NCBI GenBank assembly: GCA_020441605.1
Contig: JAGRLX010000259.1
Coordinates: forward strand, 1 to 13,268
Direction of reading: 5' to 3'
From: Alphaproteobacteria bacterium
GTDB lineage: Bacteria > Pseudomonadota > Alphaproteobacteria > Rhizobiales > Aestuariivirgaceae
Length of the DNA: 13,268 nt
The first letter of the stretch is position 1. Every line of letters begins with the position of its first letter. The notes beneath the pieces were generated by a model. It did no database searches and was not told the origin of the DNA. It was given only the letters and a program-made list of their open reading frames with translations. The position numbers were made by a program, and so were the translations under genes. Below, piece after piece: positions 1 through 7,457 of this stretch.

Positions 1-257
1 TGGACTTCGGCGCCTTCGTGAACTTCTTCGGCGCCAAGGACGGCCTCGTGCATGTCTCCGAACTGGCGCCGAAGCGAGTTGCCAAGGTGTCCGACGTGGT
101 CAATGAAGGCGACATGGTGAAGGTGAAGCTCCTGGGCTTCGACAACCGTGGCAAGGTGCGCCTGTCGATGAAGCAGGTCGACCAGGTCACGGGCGAAGAC
201 CTGTCGAAGAAGCAGGCCGAAGAAGGCCCGGCCGAAGAGGCGCCGCAGGGCGAATAG
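1..257 (+). CDS. pnp: Polyribonucleotide nucleotidyltransferase (PNPase), C-terminal end
   Basis: This is the 3' end of a gene that begins left of the window; the frame is open from base 3. The visible 84 residues are an S1 RNA-binding domain: the DFGAFVNFF strand, the GLVHVSEL segment, then a [12 protein letters not shown] strand and [10 protein letters not shown], followed by a short acidic Glu/Ala tail. In PNPase this domain follows two RNase PH-like domains and a KH domain, and the enzyme degrades RNA 3' to 5' using phosphate. The ending 'RLSMK.VDQ.TGEDL' is typical of alphaproteobacterial PNPases. An S1 domain alone could belong to another S1 protein such as ribosomal protein S1, but the single terminal domain with a short acidic tail fits PNPase best. 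The catalytic part is not visible. Confidence 0.85.
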   Translation, partial: DFGAFVNFFGAKDGLVHVSELAPKRVAKVSDVVNEGDMVKVKLLGFDNRGKVRLSMKQVDQVTGEDLSKKQAEEGPAEEAPQGE

Positions 258-410
258 GCCGCGGCAACGGCATTCTGGCGCATCGGCCGTGCGGGTGGAG
301 CCACCTGCAAGGCGAACGAAGCGCCACGATCAAAGCGGTCGGTCAGTCGACGGGCTGCGGCACAAAAGCCGCGGCCTGTATGCATTCGCAAGTTCATTGC
401 ATGAAGGGAA

Positions 411-447
411 GGTTGGGCCTCGGCCGGATCGGCGCGGCCGCCCTACC
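411..447. terminator. Imperfect hairpin between convergent pnp and GGDEF-EAL genes
   Basis: An extended inverted repeat lies between the two convergent stop codons. GGTTGGG (411-417) pairs with CCCTACC (441-447) with one T-T mismatch, and CGGCCG (421-426) pairs with CGGCCG (435-440). Neither side has a clear T-run, so an intrinsic terminator is not certain; it could stop both transcripts with help from Rho. The rest of 258-467 shows no coding signal. Confidence 0.35.
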
Positions 448-467
448 CAGCTTGCCTATACCTGACG

Positions 468-2237
468 TCAACTGACCCGCAGGCGAGTTTCGGCAGAAGC
501 GATCTGGGCGGCAACCGGCGAATTGCCGCGCGTTGCCAGCCATGCTTCCAGCGCGTCGGCCGTCATCGGCCGGGCGAAGAGGAAACCCTGAACGATGTCG
601 CAGCCGTGATGCTGGAGGAAAGACAATTGCCTCAGGCTTTCCACGCCTTCGGCAATGGTCTGGACCGACAGGCTGTGGCCCATCCCGATGATCGCCCTGA
701 CCACGCTTTCGCCCTTGGCATCGACGCCGATGCTTTCAACCAGAGATCTGTCGACCTTGAGGACATCGAAGGGCAATTGGGCCAGGACGGAGAGATTGGA
801 AAAGCCGCAGCCGAAATCATCGATGGCGACCAGTACGCCGGCGTCGCGGAGCGCAGCGAGGTTGCTGCGGGTCAAAGCGGGATCGCGCATGGCGGTGGAC
901 TCAGTGAGTTCGATCTCGATCGCACCGACGGGCGCGCCGGTGTCCCTCAGCATGCCGCATATCCTTCCCACGAAGCCCGGGCGGATGAACTGGAGATGGG
1001 AGACGTTCACCGATACCCTGATCGGCTGGCCGGCCCGGTGCCAGGCCGCGGCCTGCCGCATGGCCAGCTCAAGAACCTTGTCACCCAGCGGAACGATCAG
1101 TCCGGTCTGCTCTGCCACCTCGATGAAATCACGCGGGAGCAGCAGGCCGCGCGTTGGGTGGCACCAGCGCACCAAGGCTTCCACTCCCTGAACGGACATA
1201 TCCCGGCTTGAAATCTTCGGCTGGAAATGCACCGTCAGTTCCCGGTCGTTGGCGAGAGCATTGCGCAAATCGCGCTCGATATGGGCGCGCTGCAACGTCA
1301 GCTCGCGCATAGAGCCATCGAAGAAAGCAAAACGGCCGCGGCCCGCCTGCTTGGCTGCATACATCGCAAGGTCGGCGAAGTTCAGCAGCTCGTCTGGATC
1401 AAGCGTGTCCTGCGGGGCACAGGCCATGCCGATGCTGGCGCCAATGAGCACGTCGGTGTCGTCGATACGGAAGGGGCGCTCAAGGGCGGCAATGATCCGT
1501 GTGGCGAGCGCCGTCAGTTGTGCCTTGCCGGTCAGACGCGGCAGGAAGGCCACAAATTCGTCACCGGCAAAGCGGGCGAAGACAATGTCAGTGGGCGGAC
1601 GATCACAGAGCTCGCCAAAGGCCGTCATGCAATTGTCGATGGTATCCGGTGTGCGGCCCAGGCCCTCGGACAGAATGCGCAGGCTCGCCTGGCGCAGCAA
1701 TTCGTCACCGGCGTCATGGCCAAGGGTGTCGTTGACCTGCTTGAACTTATCGAGATCGATGAACATCAGCGCGCCGGGCGTGGCCGCCTTGCGCGGGTGC
1801 TCCAGGGCCTTGTTGAGGACGTGATGGATAACGGCGCGATTGGGTAATTCGGTCACCCGGTCGGTGTAGGCGAGGATGTTCATGCGCAGGATGTTCGAAT
1901 TCAGCCGGTCGACCATGGAGCGAAAGCTGTCGGCCAGGCCGCCGATCTCGCAAGCGCAACTCACGCTGACGGCCTCGTCGAAATTGCCGGCGGCAATAGC
2001 CTCGGCGCTGCGGCGCAACTCATGGATGAGCCCAGTCAGCTTGCCGGTCATCATATAGGTGACGACGCCCGGAACCGCCGCCGTTGCGGCGATGATGGCA
2101 GCGAGGACATAGGCCGGCTGGCCGCCGATGTGAAACCGGACATCAAAAAAGACCATCAAGGCGGAGGCAGCCACGACGAAAGCCACGACCAAGACTGTGA
2201 AGCGGATACGGATACTGTTCAAGCCTTTACCCTGCAT
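468..2237 (-). CDS. Membrane HAMP-GGDEF-EAL cyclic-di-GMP protein
   Basis: A 589-residue protein with two N-terminal membrane helices (about 11-31 and 42-62) bracketing a very short periplasmic loop, a HAMP-like linker (about 62-115), a GGDEF domain (about 125-307) and an EAL domain (about 320-570). The GGDEF signature reads AGDEF (224-228), a variant found in some active diguanylate cyclases. The Mg/GTP region FIDLDKFKQVNDTLGHDAGD (159-178) is intact. About 25 extra residues (about 190-215) precede AGDEF, and the RxxD inhibitory site expected just upstream is absent. The EAL half keeps the catalytic set: EALVRW (353-358), the N of VNVS, ELTES, DDFG (473-476), K of LKVD, AEGVES (529-534) and QGFLFARP. 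It therefore looks phosphodiesterase-competent; whether it also makes c-di-GMP cannot be read from the sequence. No dedicated periplasmic sensor domain is visible. The start ATG has only a weak ribosome site. Confidence 0.93.
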   Translation of the reverse strand: MQGKGLNSIRIRFTVLVVAFVVAASALMVFFDVRFHIGGQPAYVLAAIIAATAAVPGVVTYMMTGKLTGLIHELRRSAEAIAAGNFDEAVSVSCACEIGGLADSFRSMVDRLNSNILRMNILAYTDRVTELPNRAVIHHVLNKALEHPRKAATPGALMFIDLDKFKQVNDTLGHDAGDELLRQASLRILSEGLGRTPDTIDNCMTAFGELCDRPPTDIVFARFAGDEFVAFLPRLTGKAQLTALATRIIAALERPFRIDDTDVLIGASIGMACAPQDTLDPDELLNFADLAMYAAKQAGRGRFAFFDGSMRELTLQRAHIERDLRNALANDRELTVHFQPKISSRDMSVQGVEALVRWCHPTRGLLLPRDFIEVAEQTGLIVPLGDKVLELAMRQAAAWHRAGQPIRVSVNVSHLQFIRPGFVGRICGMLRDTGAPVGAIEIELTESTAMRDPALTRSNLAALRDAGVLVAIDDFGCGFSNLSVLAQLPFDVLKVDRSLVESIGVDAKGESVVRAIIGMGHSLSVQTIAEGVESLRQLSFLQHHGCDIVQGFLFARPMTADALEAWLATRGNSPVAAQIASAETRLRVS

Positions 2238-2589
2238 GATCGCCTAGACGCCCTCATCTTTTGGTTGCAGCGCATCTTGTGGGCAGAGTCTTGAATTTAC
2301 CTTACCCGGATCTTCGAAAGCCGGATGCATCTTTGCTGGAATGCCCGGAAAGCAAGCGCCAAGCCTCACTGGAAGGGTGAAATGCAGGCTGTGGTTAACA
2401 CCTGTCTGACGAACTCGCAAAAGTTGTGTTGTTGCATGCCGGGTCGCAGCCCCACTTCGGCAAAAGCCGTGTACCACCCGCGCCGGACGCGGATAATACC
2501 CTCGCCCGGTCTGCATTTTCTTGCGCGGCGTGGCGCCGACTCTCTATCTTCGCCCGACCAGCCGATAGTGACTCAGCAAAGGACTTGCG
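2238..2589. other. Divergent intergenic region, no gene seen
   Basis: This 352-bp spacer separates the divergent GGDEF-EAL and hydrolase genes. Short open frames exist on both strands but none has codon usage, a ribosome site or a recognisable product. It presumably carries both promoters; the only one I can suggest is described at 2521-2550. Confidence 0.5.
2521..2550 (+). promoter_or_regulatory. Possible promoter of the alpha/beta hydrolase gene
   Basis: A TTGCGC -35-like box (2521-2526) and a TATCTT -10-like box (2545-2550) are separated by 18 bp, about 40 bp before the hydrolase ATG. The match to the housekeeping consensus is modest and no other element supports it. Confidence 0.28.
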
Positions 2590-3285
2590 ATGCCGCCCTT
2601 CATTGCCATACCCGCGCTTGCCTGCGACGACCGGCTCTATGCGCCCCTATGTGCGGCGCTCGACCGGGTTCAATTGACAACGATCATTCCCGATGCTGAC
2701 AGTTTCGCCGCCTGCGTCGACCAGGTCCTGCAGCAGGCTCCGGAGACATTCGTGGTGATGGGAACATCGTTCGGTGGGCGGGTGGCGATGGAGTTGACCT
2801 TGACGGCGCCCGAGCGGGTGGCGGGGCTCGTGGTCATCGGCGCCGGGCCAGGCCCGGTCGCCGATCCGGTGGCCGGCCGCCGCAGGTCGGAGCGGATCAG
2901 GGGTGGTGCGTTCGAACAGGTGGTCGACGAAATGGCGGCGATCATCTCACATGGGCCAGGCCCCAATGGCAGAACAACGCAACAGGCCTTTCGCGATATG
3001 GCGCTGAGCCAGGGCGCCGCGCTGATGGCCCGTCAATCGGACGTCCTGGCCAAGCGGACCGACCTGTGGCCGCGCCTGGCGGACATCACCTGTCCGGCCC
3101 TGATGCTGTGGGGTGTTCACGACCAGTTCTCACCGTCTGCCGACGGCTTGCGGATGGCCAGTGCAGTAGCAAGGGGACGCTATGTGGAACTGCCCGACTG
3201 CGGGCATTTCCCGAGTCTCGAATATCCGGACGAGACGGCGGCAGCGATCGACCACTGGTTGCGCGACAGCGGTCTCGCCCAGTAG
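2590..3285 (+). CDS. Alpha/beta-fold hydrolase
   Basis: A 231-residue soluble protein of the alpha/beta-hydrolase superfamily. The nucleophile elbow is GTSFGG with Ser60, the acid is probably Asp178 in WGVHDQFSP, and the catalytic His206 sits in DCGHFPSLEYP, so a full Ser-Asp-His triad is present in the expected order. A small cap region lies around 85-150. The protein has no signal peptide and is expected in the cytoplasm. The family covers esterases, lactonases and C-C hydrolases, and the substrate cannot be assigned. The ATG is preceded by AAAGGA (about 2578-2583), which supports this start. It stands alone, divergent from the GGDEF-EAL gene and convergent with the cytochrome gene. Confidence 0.88.
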   Translation: MPPFIAIPALACDDRLYAPLCAALDRVQLTTIIPDADSFAACVDQVLQQAPETFVVMGTSFGGRVAMELTLTAPERVAGLVVIGAGPGPVADPVAGRRRSERIRGGAFEQVVDEMAAIISHGPGPNGRTTQQAFRDMALSQGAALMARQSDVLAKRTDLWPRLADITCPALMLWGVHDQFSPSADGLRMASAVARGRYVELPDCGHFPSLEYPDETAAAIDHWLRDSGLAQ

Positions 3286-3290
3286 CTCTG

Positions 3291-3313
3291 CCCCGGACCG
3301 ATGCGATCCGGGG
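3291..3313. terminator. Hairpin between convergent hydrolase and cytochrome genes
   Basis: CCCCGGA (3291-3297) and TCCGGGG (3307-3313) form a perfect 7-bp stem with a 9-base loop, five bases after the hydrolase stop and 36 bp from the cytochrome stop. There is no T-run on either strand, so termination by this hairpin alone is unproven, but its position between two convergent genes suits a shared terminator. Confidence 0.4.
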
Positions 3314-3348
3314 GCGCCTTGACATCAATTACCGCGAGAACCGTTGTC

Positions 3349-3810
3349 CTATTGCTTCGGGCGACGGAATTGCTCGTGGCAGCCCTTGCAGGTGCCGCCG
3401 AAATCGCCGAAGGCTGCCTTGAAGCTGGCTTCGTCGGTAGAGGCCTTGAGCGCGCCAAAGGCCGCGACATATTTTCCGCCCGCGGCCTCGAAACCGGCCA
3501 TGTCGGTCCAAATTTCGTCCTTGGCCCAGGTCTCGGTCGCGCCGCCCGACTTGGTGTCCTCGCCCCACCATCCGGCCCAGCCGGCGCAGGCCGCTTCGGC
3601 CTTGGCGAGGGCTTCCTGAACCGCCGCGCCGTCATAGGCCTTCTCGCCCTTGATCATCGGTACCATGACACCCATGGAAGCACCATTAGCCTTCATGCAG
3701 GCCTGGCGCGACTGAATTGCGTTCATGTCGTCTGCCGATGCGGATGAGATGCCAGCCCCCAACAGGATAACTCCGGCAGTAACAAATTTCAGAACGCGAC
3801 CAGACAGCAT
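3349..3810 (-). CDS. Periplasmic cytochrome c' / c-556 family protein
   Basis: A 153-residue exported c-type cytochrome. The start at 3810 is chosen because AGAGGAG lies about 7 bases upstream and because it opens a normal signal peptide: basic MLSGRVLKF, hydrophobic VTAGVILLGAG, and an Ala-Ser-Ala cleavage site near residue 26. The frame stays open further upstream to 3897, but that part lacks a signal-like start. The mature part is helical, and the single heme site CKGCH (C141, C144, H145) is close to the C-terminus, as in cytochrome c' and c-556. Met39 in helix 1 is at the place of the sixth ligand used by low-spin c-556 types. Roles in this family include electron transfer and NO binding; none can be assigned. 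The gene is monocistronic and a palindrome sits upstream (3870-3900). Confidence 0.9.
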   Translation of the reverse strand: MLSGRVLKFVTAGVILLGAGISSASADDMNAIQSRQACMKANGASMGVMVPMIKGEKAYDGAAVQEALAKAEAACAGWAGWWGEDTKSGGATETWAKDEIWTDMAGFEAAGGKYVAAFGALKASTDEASFKAAFGDFGGTCKGCHEQFRRPKQ

Positions 3811-3869
3811 CGGCCAACTCCTCTTGGTGTTGATATGATTGGGTGAACAACTTCCCCGCGCTTTACTAC

Positions 3870-3900
3870 AATGTGGATGAAGAATTTCTTCCATCACATT
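3870..3900. promoter_or_regulatory. 31-bp imperfect palindrome upstream of the cytochrome c' gene
   Basis: The core GAAGAATTTCTTC (3879-3891) is a perfect dyad around base 3885. It is flanked by AATGTG (3870-3875) and CACATT (3895-3900), which also pair, with small offsets between core and arms. The centre is about 75 bp before the cytochrome start codon. This is suitable for a dimeric regulator; no specific regulator is recognised. Confidence 0.4.
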
Positions 3901-4115
3901 TTTGTGTGGGGACCGCCTGCGTCAGGCTGCCGGTTACCATGCCCCAATGATGCCGCGTTGCGGACCTGCTGCCGCCTTGTCGAGCGCTCAAGATGCCCAC
4001 AGCCAGCGATGAATGCCGGATGAACGCGGCATTCGGAACGGGTTCAGGGCGGAGGGCTTAGGGTGATCTTAAGTTCAACGCTTTAAGCTCTCAAGGATCA
4101 CAACAGGTGGGTACC

Positions 4116-4253
4116 ATGGCCAAGGCCAAGATCGAACAACAAGGCACCGCGAAGGCGGCGGTGAAGCTCAGCCCGGAACTGCGCGAATTCCTGCACATGA
4201 TGAAATCGCTGGAAGGCCAGCTCTCCGACCCGGCGGATGCCGGTCGCCGCTGA
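4116..4253 (+). CDS. Small protein of unknown function (45 aa)
   Basis: A short gene starting at the ATG in GTACCATGGCC, with AGGTGGG just upstream (4105-4111) as ribosome site. The product is 45 residues, starts MAKAKIEQQGTAK, and continues with an amphipathic helix-like segment around LSPELREFLHMMKSLEGQL and a polar end. It has no signal peptide, membrane segment or cysteines. I do not recognise the family. It is supported as a real gene by a good ribosome site, a clean ORF, and an intrinsic terminator about 30 bp after its stop (4284-4312), which together make a complete single-gene unit. It is divergent from the cytochrome gene and convergent with the response regulator gene. Confidence 0.65.
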   Translation: MAKAKIEQQGTAKAAVKLSPELREFLHMMKSLEGQLSDPADAGRR

Positions 4254-4283
4254 ACCGGCTTCAGTCCGAGCGTAAAGACCAAG

Positions 4284-4312
4284 AGGGCGGATCATTCCGC
4301 CCTTTGTCGTTT
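4284..4312 (+). terminator. Rho-independent terminator of the 45-aa gene
   Basis: AGGGCGGA (4284-4291) and TCCGCCCT (4296-4303) form a perfect 8-bp stem closed by a TCAT loop, followed by the T-rich stretch TTTGTCGTTT. It lies 30 bp after the stop of the small gene. Confidence 0.8.
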
Positions 4313-4341
4313 CAAACATCTTGATTTGTGCCGGCCCTGCT

Positions 4342-4367
4342 TCAAGAAACCCGCCGCAGGCGCGGCG
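4342..4367 (-). terminator. Terminator of the response regulator gene
   Basis: On the minus strand CGCCGC-GCCT-GCGGCG (4352-4367) forms a 6-bp G+C stem with a 4-base loop directly after the response regulator stop codon, followed by GGGTTTCTT. The T-run is interrupted, so strength is uncertain. Confidence 0.55.
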
Positions 4368-4368
4368 A

Positions 4369-5151
4369 TCAGGTCTGGCTCAGGGCCGATGCAGTGGCAT
4401 GGGCGACAGACACCAGATTGTCGCAGGACTGGGCGCATGGTGGGCCATCTGCGGTGCTGATGAAGGCCTGAGCGGCGGCGGCAAGGCGCGGCGCCGCAAA
4501 GGTGCGGCCCAAGGCTTCGAGCTTCTCGGCGAATATCGATTCACTGCCACGAATGCCCGCCCTGGCCGTGTGACCGAGTTGAGCGGCGCACACCTCGATG
4601 TCGCGGCAAGCGACCTGTAGCAATTCGCGCCAGACGGCGGCGGAAATCCCGACGGTGAGTCCGGCCAACGTATCGCTGCACACGAGTGGCAAGGACTCGG
4701 TGCCAATACCGCGTGCGTCGCTGCGCCATTGCAGCGCCGCCTTGACCGCCGCATGCAGCTCGTTCTTGTTGGTGGGTTTGGGCAGGGCGATGTCGAACGT
4801 GTCGCTCCAGCTCGCCGAGCGCATGGCATCGGCGAGAAACGCGGACAGGGCCATGATCGGCGTGCGGCTCGAAGGCCCGCCCAGGCGGCGAATGGATCGC
4901 GCTGCGGTGATGCCATCCATCACCGGCATTTCGATATCCAGCACGATCACGTCGAAGGATTCGGCGTTGGCGGAATTCACCGCTTCCTCGCCGTGGACCA
5001 CCGCCTCGACGTCACAGCCCATGCCCTTCAGCATGGCTGCGGTCACGATTCGCACCGGATCGTAGTCCTCAGCCAGGAGCAGCCGCGGACGACCGCCATC
5101 CGCTCCGCAGAGAGAAAGGGCTGCGCTGGTTGGAGAAGAGGCTGACGCCAT
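4369..5151 (-). CDS. Response regulator receiver protein with unassigned C-terminal domain
   Basis: A 260-residue protein. Residues about 22-140 are a complete CheY-like receiver: acidic pair E28/D29 (LLLAEDY), phospho-acceptor D72 (VLDIEMPVMDG), S103 (MALSAF) and K125 (LPKP). The remaining ~115 residues are helical, contain no recognisable DNA-binding or GGDEF domain, and include HTARAGIRGSESIFAEKLEALG, which only loosely recalls the His-phosphotransfer helix but lacks its usual HxLKG pattern. It could be a degenerate Hpt domain or a fragment left from a hybrid kinase architecture. No partner kinase is adjacent. The ATG at 5151 is preferred over the in-frame GTG at 5157 because CGGAAC lies at a suitable distance before it; either is possible. 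Confidence 0.82.
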   Translation of the reverse strand: MASASSPTSAALSLCGADGGRPRLLLAEDYDPVRIVTAAMLKGMGCDVEAVVHGEEAVNSANAESFDVIVLDIEMPVMDGITAARSIRRLGGPSSRTPIMALSAFLADAMRSASWSDTFDIALPKPTNKNELHAAVKAALQWRSDARGIGTESLPLVCSDTLAGLTVGISAAVWRELLQVACRDIEVCAAQLGHTARAGIRGSESIFAEKLEALGRTFAAPRLAAAAQAFISTADGPPCAQSCDNLVSVAHATASALSQT

Positions 5152-5267
5152 CAACACGTTCCGATCAAAGAAGATTCACCCTCGGCAGCTTATTGCAGTG
5201 ATGGTTTGCAATTGGTTGCCTGAACCCTTCTGATTGGAAGATGGCTAACAGGTGGTAAAGGTGCCCC

Positions 5268-5915
5268 TTACTTGGTGCCGAACATGCGGTCGCCGGCATC
5301 GCCCAGCCCCGGAACGATATAGCCGTGATCGTTCAGGTGGCTGTCTACCGCGGCGGTGTAGACCGGAACATCGGGGTGGGCCGCAGTTACGTGGTTGATG
5401 CCCTCCGGCGCGGAGAGAAGGCAGACCAGGCGGATGTCGCGCGCGCCCTTTTCCTTGAGACGCCGGATCGCATAGCTTACGGAATTGCCGGTCGCGAGCA
5501 TGGGGTCGACGACGAAGACAGTGCGCTCGGCGATATCGTCTGGCACCTTGAGATAGTATTCGACCGGCTGAAGGGTTTTGGGGTCCCGGTAAAGGCCGAT
5601 GTGGCCCACGCGCGCCGAGGGGATGAGGTCGAGCATGCCCTCGAGCAGGCCGTTGCCAGCGCGCAGGATCGACACGATCACCAGTTTCTTGCCCTTGAGG
5701 ATCGGGGCTTCCATTTCGGCCAGCGGCGTTTCGATCCGCTGCATGGTGACCGGCAAGTCCCGCGCCACTTCATAGGCGAGCAACAGGCTGATCTCGTGCA
5801 GCAACTGGCGGAACACGGCCGATGGCGTGTTCTTGTCCCGCATCAGGGTGAGCTTGTGAAGGATCAGGGGATGATCAACCACGATGAGGTTCTTCGGGAG
5901 GTCCATTTTCGCCAT
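5268..5915 (-). CDS. upp: Uracil phosphoribosyltransferase
   Basis: A 215-residue enzyme that converts uracil and PRPP to UMP and diphosphate (pyrimidine salvage, cytoplasm). The PRPP-binding loop [11 protein letters not shown] (135-145) is intact, SILRAGNGL (82-90) matches the conserved N-terminal motif, and the uracil-binding end [12 protein letters not shown] (199-210) is present. Length and order of motifs are normal for the family. The start at 5915 is supported by AGGAGAG about 9 bases upstream; a second Met at residue 4 is possible but less well placed. The gene is a single unit, divergent from the VOC-wrbA operon. A small hairpin (TTCCGC / GCGGAA, 5943-5958) lies in the presumed leader. 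Confidence 0.97.
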   Translation of the reverse strand: MAKMDLPKNLIVVDHPLILHKLTLMRDKNTPSAVFRQLLHEISLLLAYEVARDLPVTMQRIETPLAEMEAPILKGKKLVIVSILRAGNGLLEGMLDLIPSARVGHIGLYRDPKTLQPVEYYLKVPDDIAERTVFVVDPMLATGNSVSYAIRRLKEKGARDIRLVCLLSAPEGINHVTAAHPDVPVYTAAVDSHLNDHGYIVPGLGDAGDRMFGTK

Positions 5916-6025
5916 GTCGTGTCTCTCCTGTGGTGATGGTTGTTCCGCTTTTGCGGAAGCGAGGCCGCAAATTCAAGGGCCGATGGCCGTCATCCACCAA
6001 ATTGCGATGGGAGCGCCGAAGGGTC

Positions 6026-6054
6026 TTGCAAAACGCTGCCGCCGCCTCTATATC
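6026..6054 (+). promoter_or_regulatory. Promoter of the VOC dioxygenase-wrbA operon
   Basis: TTGCAA (6026-6031) and TATATC (6049-6054) are separated by exactly 17 bp. The predicted transcription start (around 6061) falls inside the adjoining palindrome at 6056-6072. Confidence 0.6.
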
Positions 6055-6055
6055 A

Positions 6056-6072
6056 GTAACACGTTGTGTTAC
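6056..6072. promoter_or_regulatory. Palindromic operator over the transcription start
   Basis: GTAACAC (6056-6062), spacer GTT, GTGTTAC (6066-6072): a perfect inverted repeat of 7+7 bases. It begins two bases after the -10 box and covers the predicted start site, the classical place for a repressor. The regulator gene is not in this window. The form suits a small winged-helix or TetR-type dimer, but the family cannot be decided. Confidence 0.65.
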
Positions 6073-6086
6073 ATAAAGGCTCTCCC

Positions 6087-6578
6087 ATGCCCAGTTCCCA
6101 ATCGATCGCTGCCGGCACTCGCATCGGTCACGTCCATCTCAAGGTTTCCAACATTCAGAAGGCTCTCGATTTCTACTGCGGCGTGTTGGGTTTCGAGCTG
6201 CAGCAAATGTACGGCAAGCAGGCCGCCTTCATCTCGGCCGGCGGCTACCACCACCACATTGGCCTCAACACCTGGGAGAGTGAAGGTGGATCCCCACCGC
6301 CGCACGGAACGACCGGCTTGTTCCATGTCGCCATTCTCTATCCGACCCGGGCCGACCTCGCCGATGCGCTGAAGCGACTGGCCGCCCATGGCGTGGCGCT
6401 CGACGGCGCATCCGACCACGGCGTTTCCGAGGCTCTCTATTTGCACGACCCAGACATGAACGGCATCGAACTCTACTGGGACAAACCGGAAGACCAGTGG
6501 CCACGCAACCCGGACGGGAGCCTGGCGATGGTGACCCGGCGGCTCGATCTCAACGACCTGATCAACACCAAGAACTGA
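6087..6578 (+). CDS. VOC-family (CatE-like) extradiol dioxygenase / glyoxalase
   Basis: A 163-residue protein of the vicinal-oxygen-chelate superfamily with two beta-alpha-beta-beta-beta modules. The probable metal ligands are H15 (IGHVHLKV), H80 (GLFHVAIL) and E128 (NGIELYWD), the His-His-Glu set of Fe(II)/Mn(II) extradiol dioxygenases. The segment [13 protein letters not shown] (51-63) and the Pro-rich loop after it match the CatE/MhqA-like catechol-2,3-dioxygenase group, whose members cleave catechols or hydroquinone-derived compounds. AAAGG (6075-6079) supports the ATG at 6087; the in-frame GTG at 6066 lies inside the operator and is unlikely. It is the first gene of an operon with wrbA, 11 bp downstream. 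True substrate unknown; a glyoxalase-type role is the alternative. Confidence 0.9.
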   Translation: MPSSQSIAAGTRIGHVHLKVSNIQKALDFYCGVLGFELQQMYGKQAAFISAGGYHHHIGLNTWESEGGSPPPHGTTGLFHVAILYPTRADLADALKRLAAHGVALDGASDHGVSEALYLHDPDMNGIELYWDKPEDQWPRNPDGSLAMVTRRLDLNDLINTKN

Positions 6579-6589
6579 AGAGGGACAAC

Positions 6590-7189
6590 ATGACGAAGGT
6601 TCTCGTTCTCTACTATTCCGCCTGGGGCCATATGGAGCAGATGGCCTATGCTGCAGCAGAGGGCGCCAAGGAGGCCGGCGCCACCGTGGACGTGAAGCGC
6701 GTTCCGGAACTGGTGCCGGAAGAGGTGGCCAAGGCGGCCTATTACAAACTCGACCAGAAGGCGCCGATCGCCAAGCCGGAAGAACTGGCCAACTACGATG
6801 CCATCATCTTCGCTTGTGGCACCCGCTACGGCACCATGGCGGCGCAGATGCGCAACTTCATCGATCAGACTGGCGGGCTGTGGGCCACGCAGGCCCTGGC
6901 CGGCAAGGTTGGCTCGGCGATGACGTCGTCGGCCACGCAGCACGGCGGACAGGAATCCACCCTGCTGGGCTTCATTCCGACCATGATGCACCATGGCATG
7001 GTGGTGGTAGGGCTTCCCTATACCTGGCCCGGCCAGTCGGGGGTCGACGAGATCCGCGGCGGCTCGCCCTATGGCGCCAGCACCGTGACCCACTCGGACG
7101 GCAGCCGGCAACCGGCCCAGCACGAACTCGACGGCGCCAAGTACCAGGGCAAGCACGTGGCCACGATCGCGGCGAAACTCGCAAAGTAA
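6590..7189 (+). CDS. wrbA: NAD(P)H:quinone oxidoreductase WrbA
   Basis: A 199-residue flavodoxin-fold enzyme that reduces quinones by two electrons using FMN and NAD(P)H, avoiding semiquinone radicals. The FMN phosphate loop [12 protein letters not shown] opens the protein (the usual Tyr before Gly is Trp here), followed by [22 protein letters not shown] (about 77-98) and the WrbA-specific [14 protein letters not shown] segment and GSPYGAST near the end. Length is normal for the family. AGAGGG (6579-6584) precedes the ATG. The gene is 11 bp after the VOC dioxygenase gene and shares its operator, so the two enzymes probably act on the same aromatic or quinone stress. Confidence 0.96.
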   Translation: MTKVLVLYYSAWGHMEQMAYAAAEGAKEAGATVDVKRVPELVPEEVAKAAYYKLDQKAPIAKPEELANYDAIIFACGTRYGTMAAQMRNFIDQTGGLWATQALAGKVGSAMTSSATQHGGQESTLLGFIPTMMHHGMVVVGLPYTWPGQSGVDEIRGGSPYGASTVTHSDGSRQPAQHELDGAKYQGKHVATIAAKLAK

Positions 7190-7206
7190 AACCGCGGGAG
7201 ACGCTT

Positions 7207-7232
7207 CGTGGCGGCCCGAGGGGGCCGTCACG
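7207..7232 (+). terminator. Strong hairpin after wrbA
   Basis: CGTGGCGGCCC (7207-7217) pairs with GGGCCGTCACG (7222-7232) through 11 positions including one G-T, with loop GAGG. It lies 17 bp after the wrbA stop. No T-run follows, so it may be a Rho-assisted or 3'-protecting hairpin rather than a textbook intrinsic terminator. Confidence 0.55.
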
Positions 7233-7457
7233 GCATCTCCAGCAGCCGCGACACAGAGGACAGGATTTCCTAAGGTAAAAAGTGGTGCCGTAACCATCTT
7301 TTCAACATTAAGTCGAATTTGAGCGATTTCGGCATTATCCTCCGCATCGACACGCAGAATTTTTTCAACGCGAGATGATTGCCAGATCAGTGATACCGCC
7401 AGCCCACGAGATGCGGCTTGGCGCATGCGCGGTCCTGGCATGGGGGATGGAAATTCC

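Noticed and set aside
606..1847. Long plus-strand open frames (about 200 codons each) opposite the GGDEF-EAL gene
   Set aside because: They are antisense shadows of a well-supported gene in high-G+C DNA; the translated sequences show no domain and no ribosome sites.
2244..2516. 90-codon minus-strand frame in the spacer before the GGDEF-EAL gene
   Set aside because: It has no ribosome site, no domain and a composition unlike the neighbouring genes; it more likely overlaps promoter DNA.
3811..3897. Upstream extension of the cytochrome c' frame to 3897
   Set aside because: It would bury the signal peptide behind 29 polar residues and lacks a ribosome site, whereas the start at 3810 has a strong one.
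5943..5958. TTCCGC / GCGGAA hairpin before upp as a riboswitch
   Set aside because: It is only a 6-bp stem with no conserved riboswitch core; it is too little to call.
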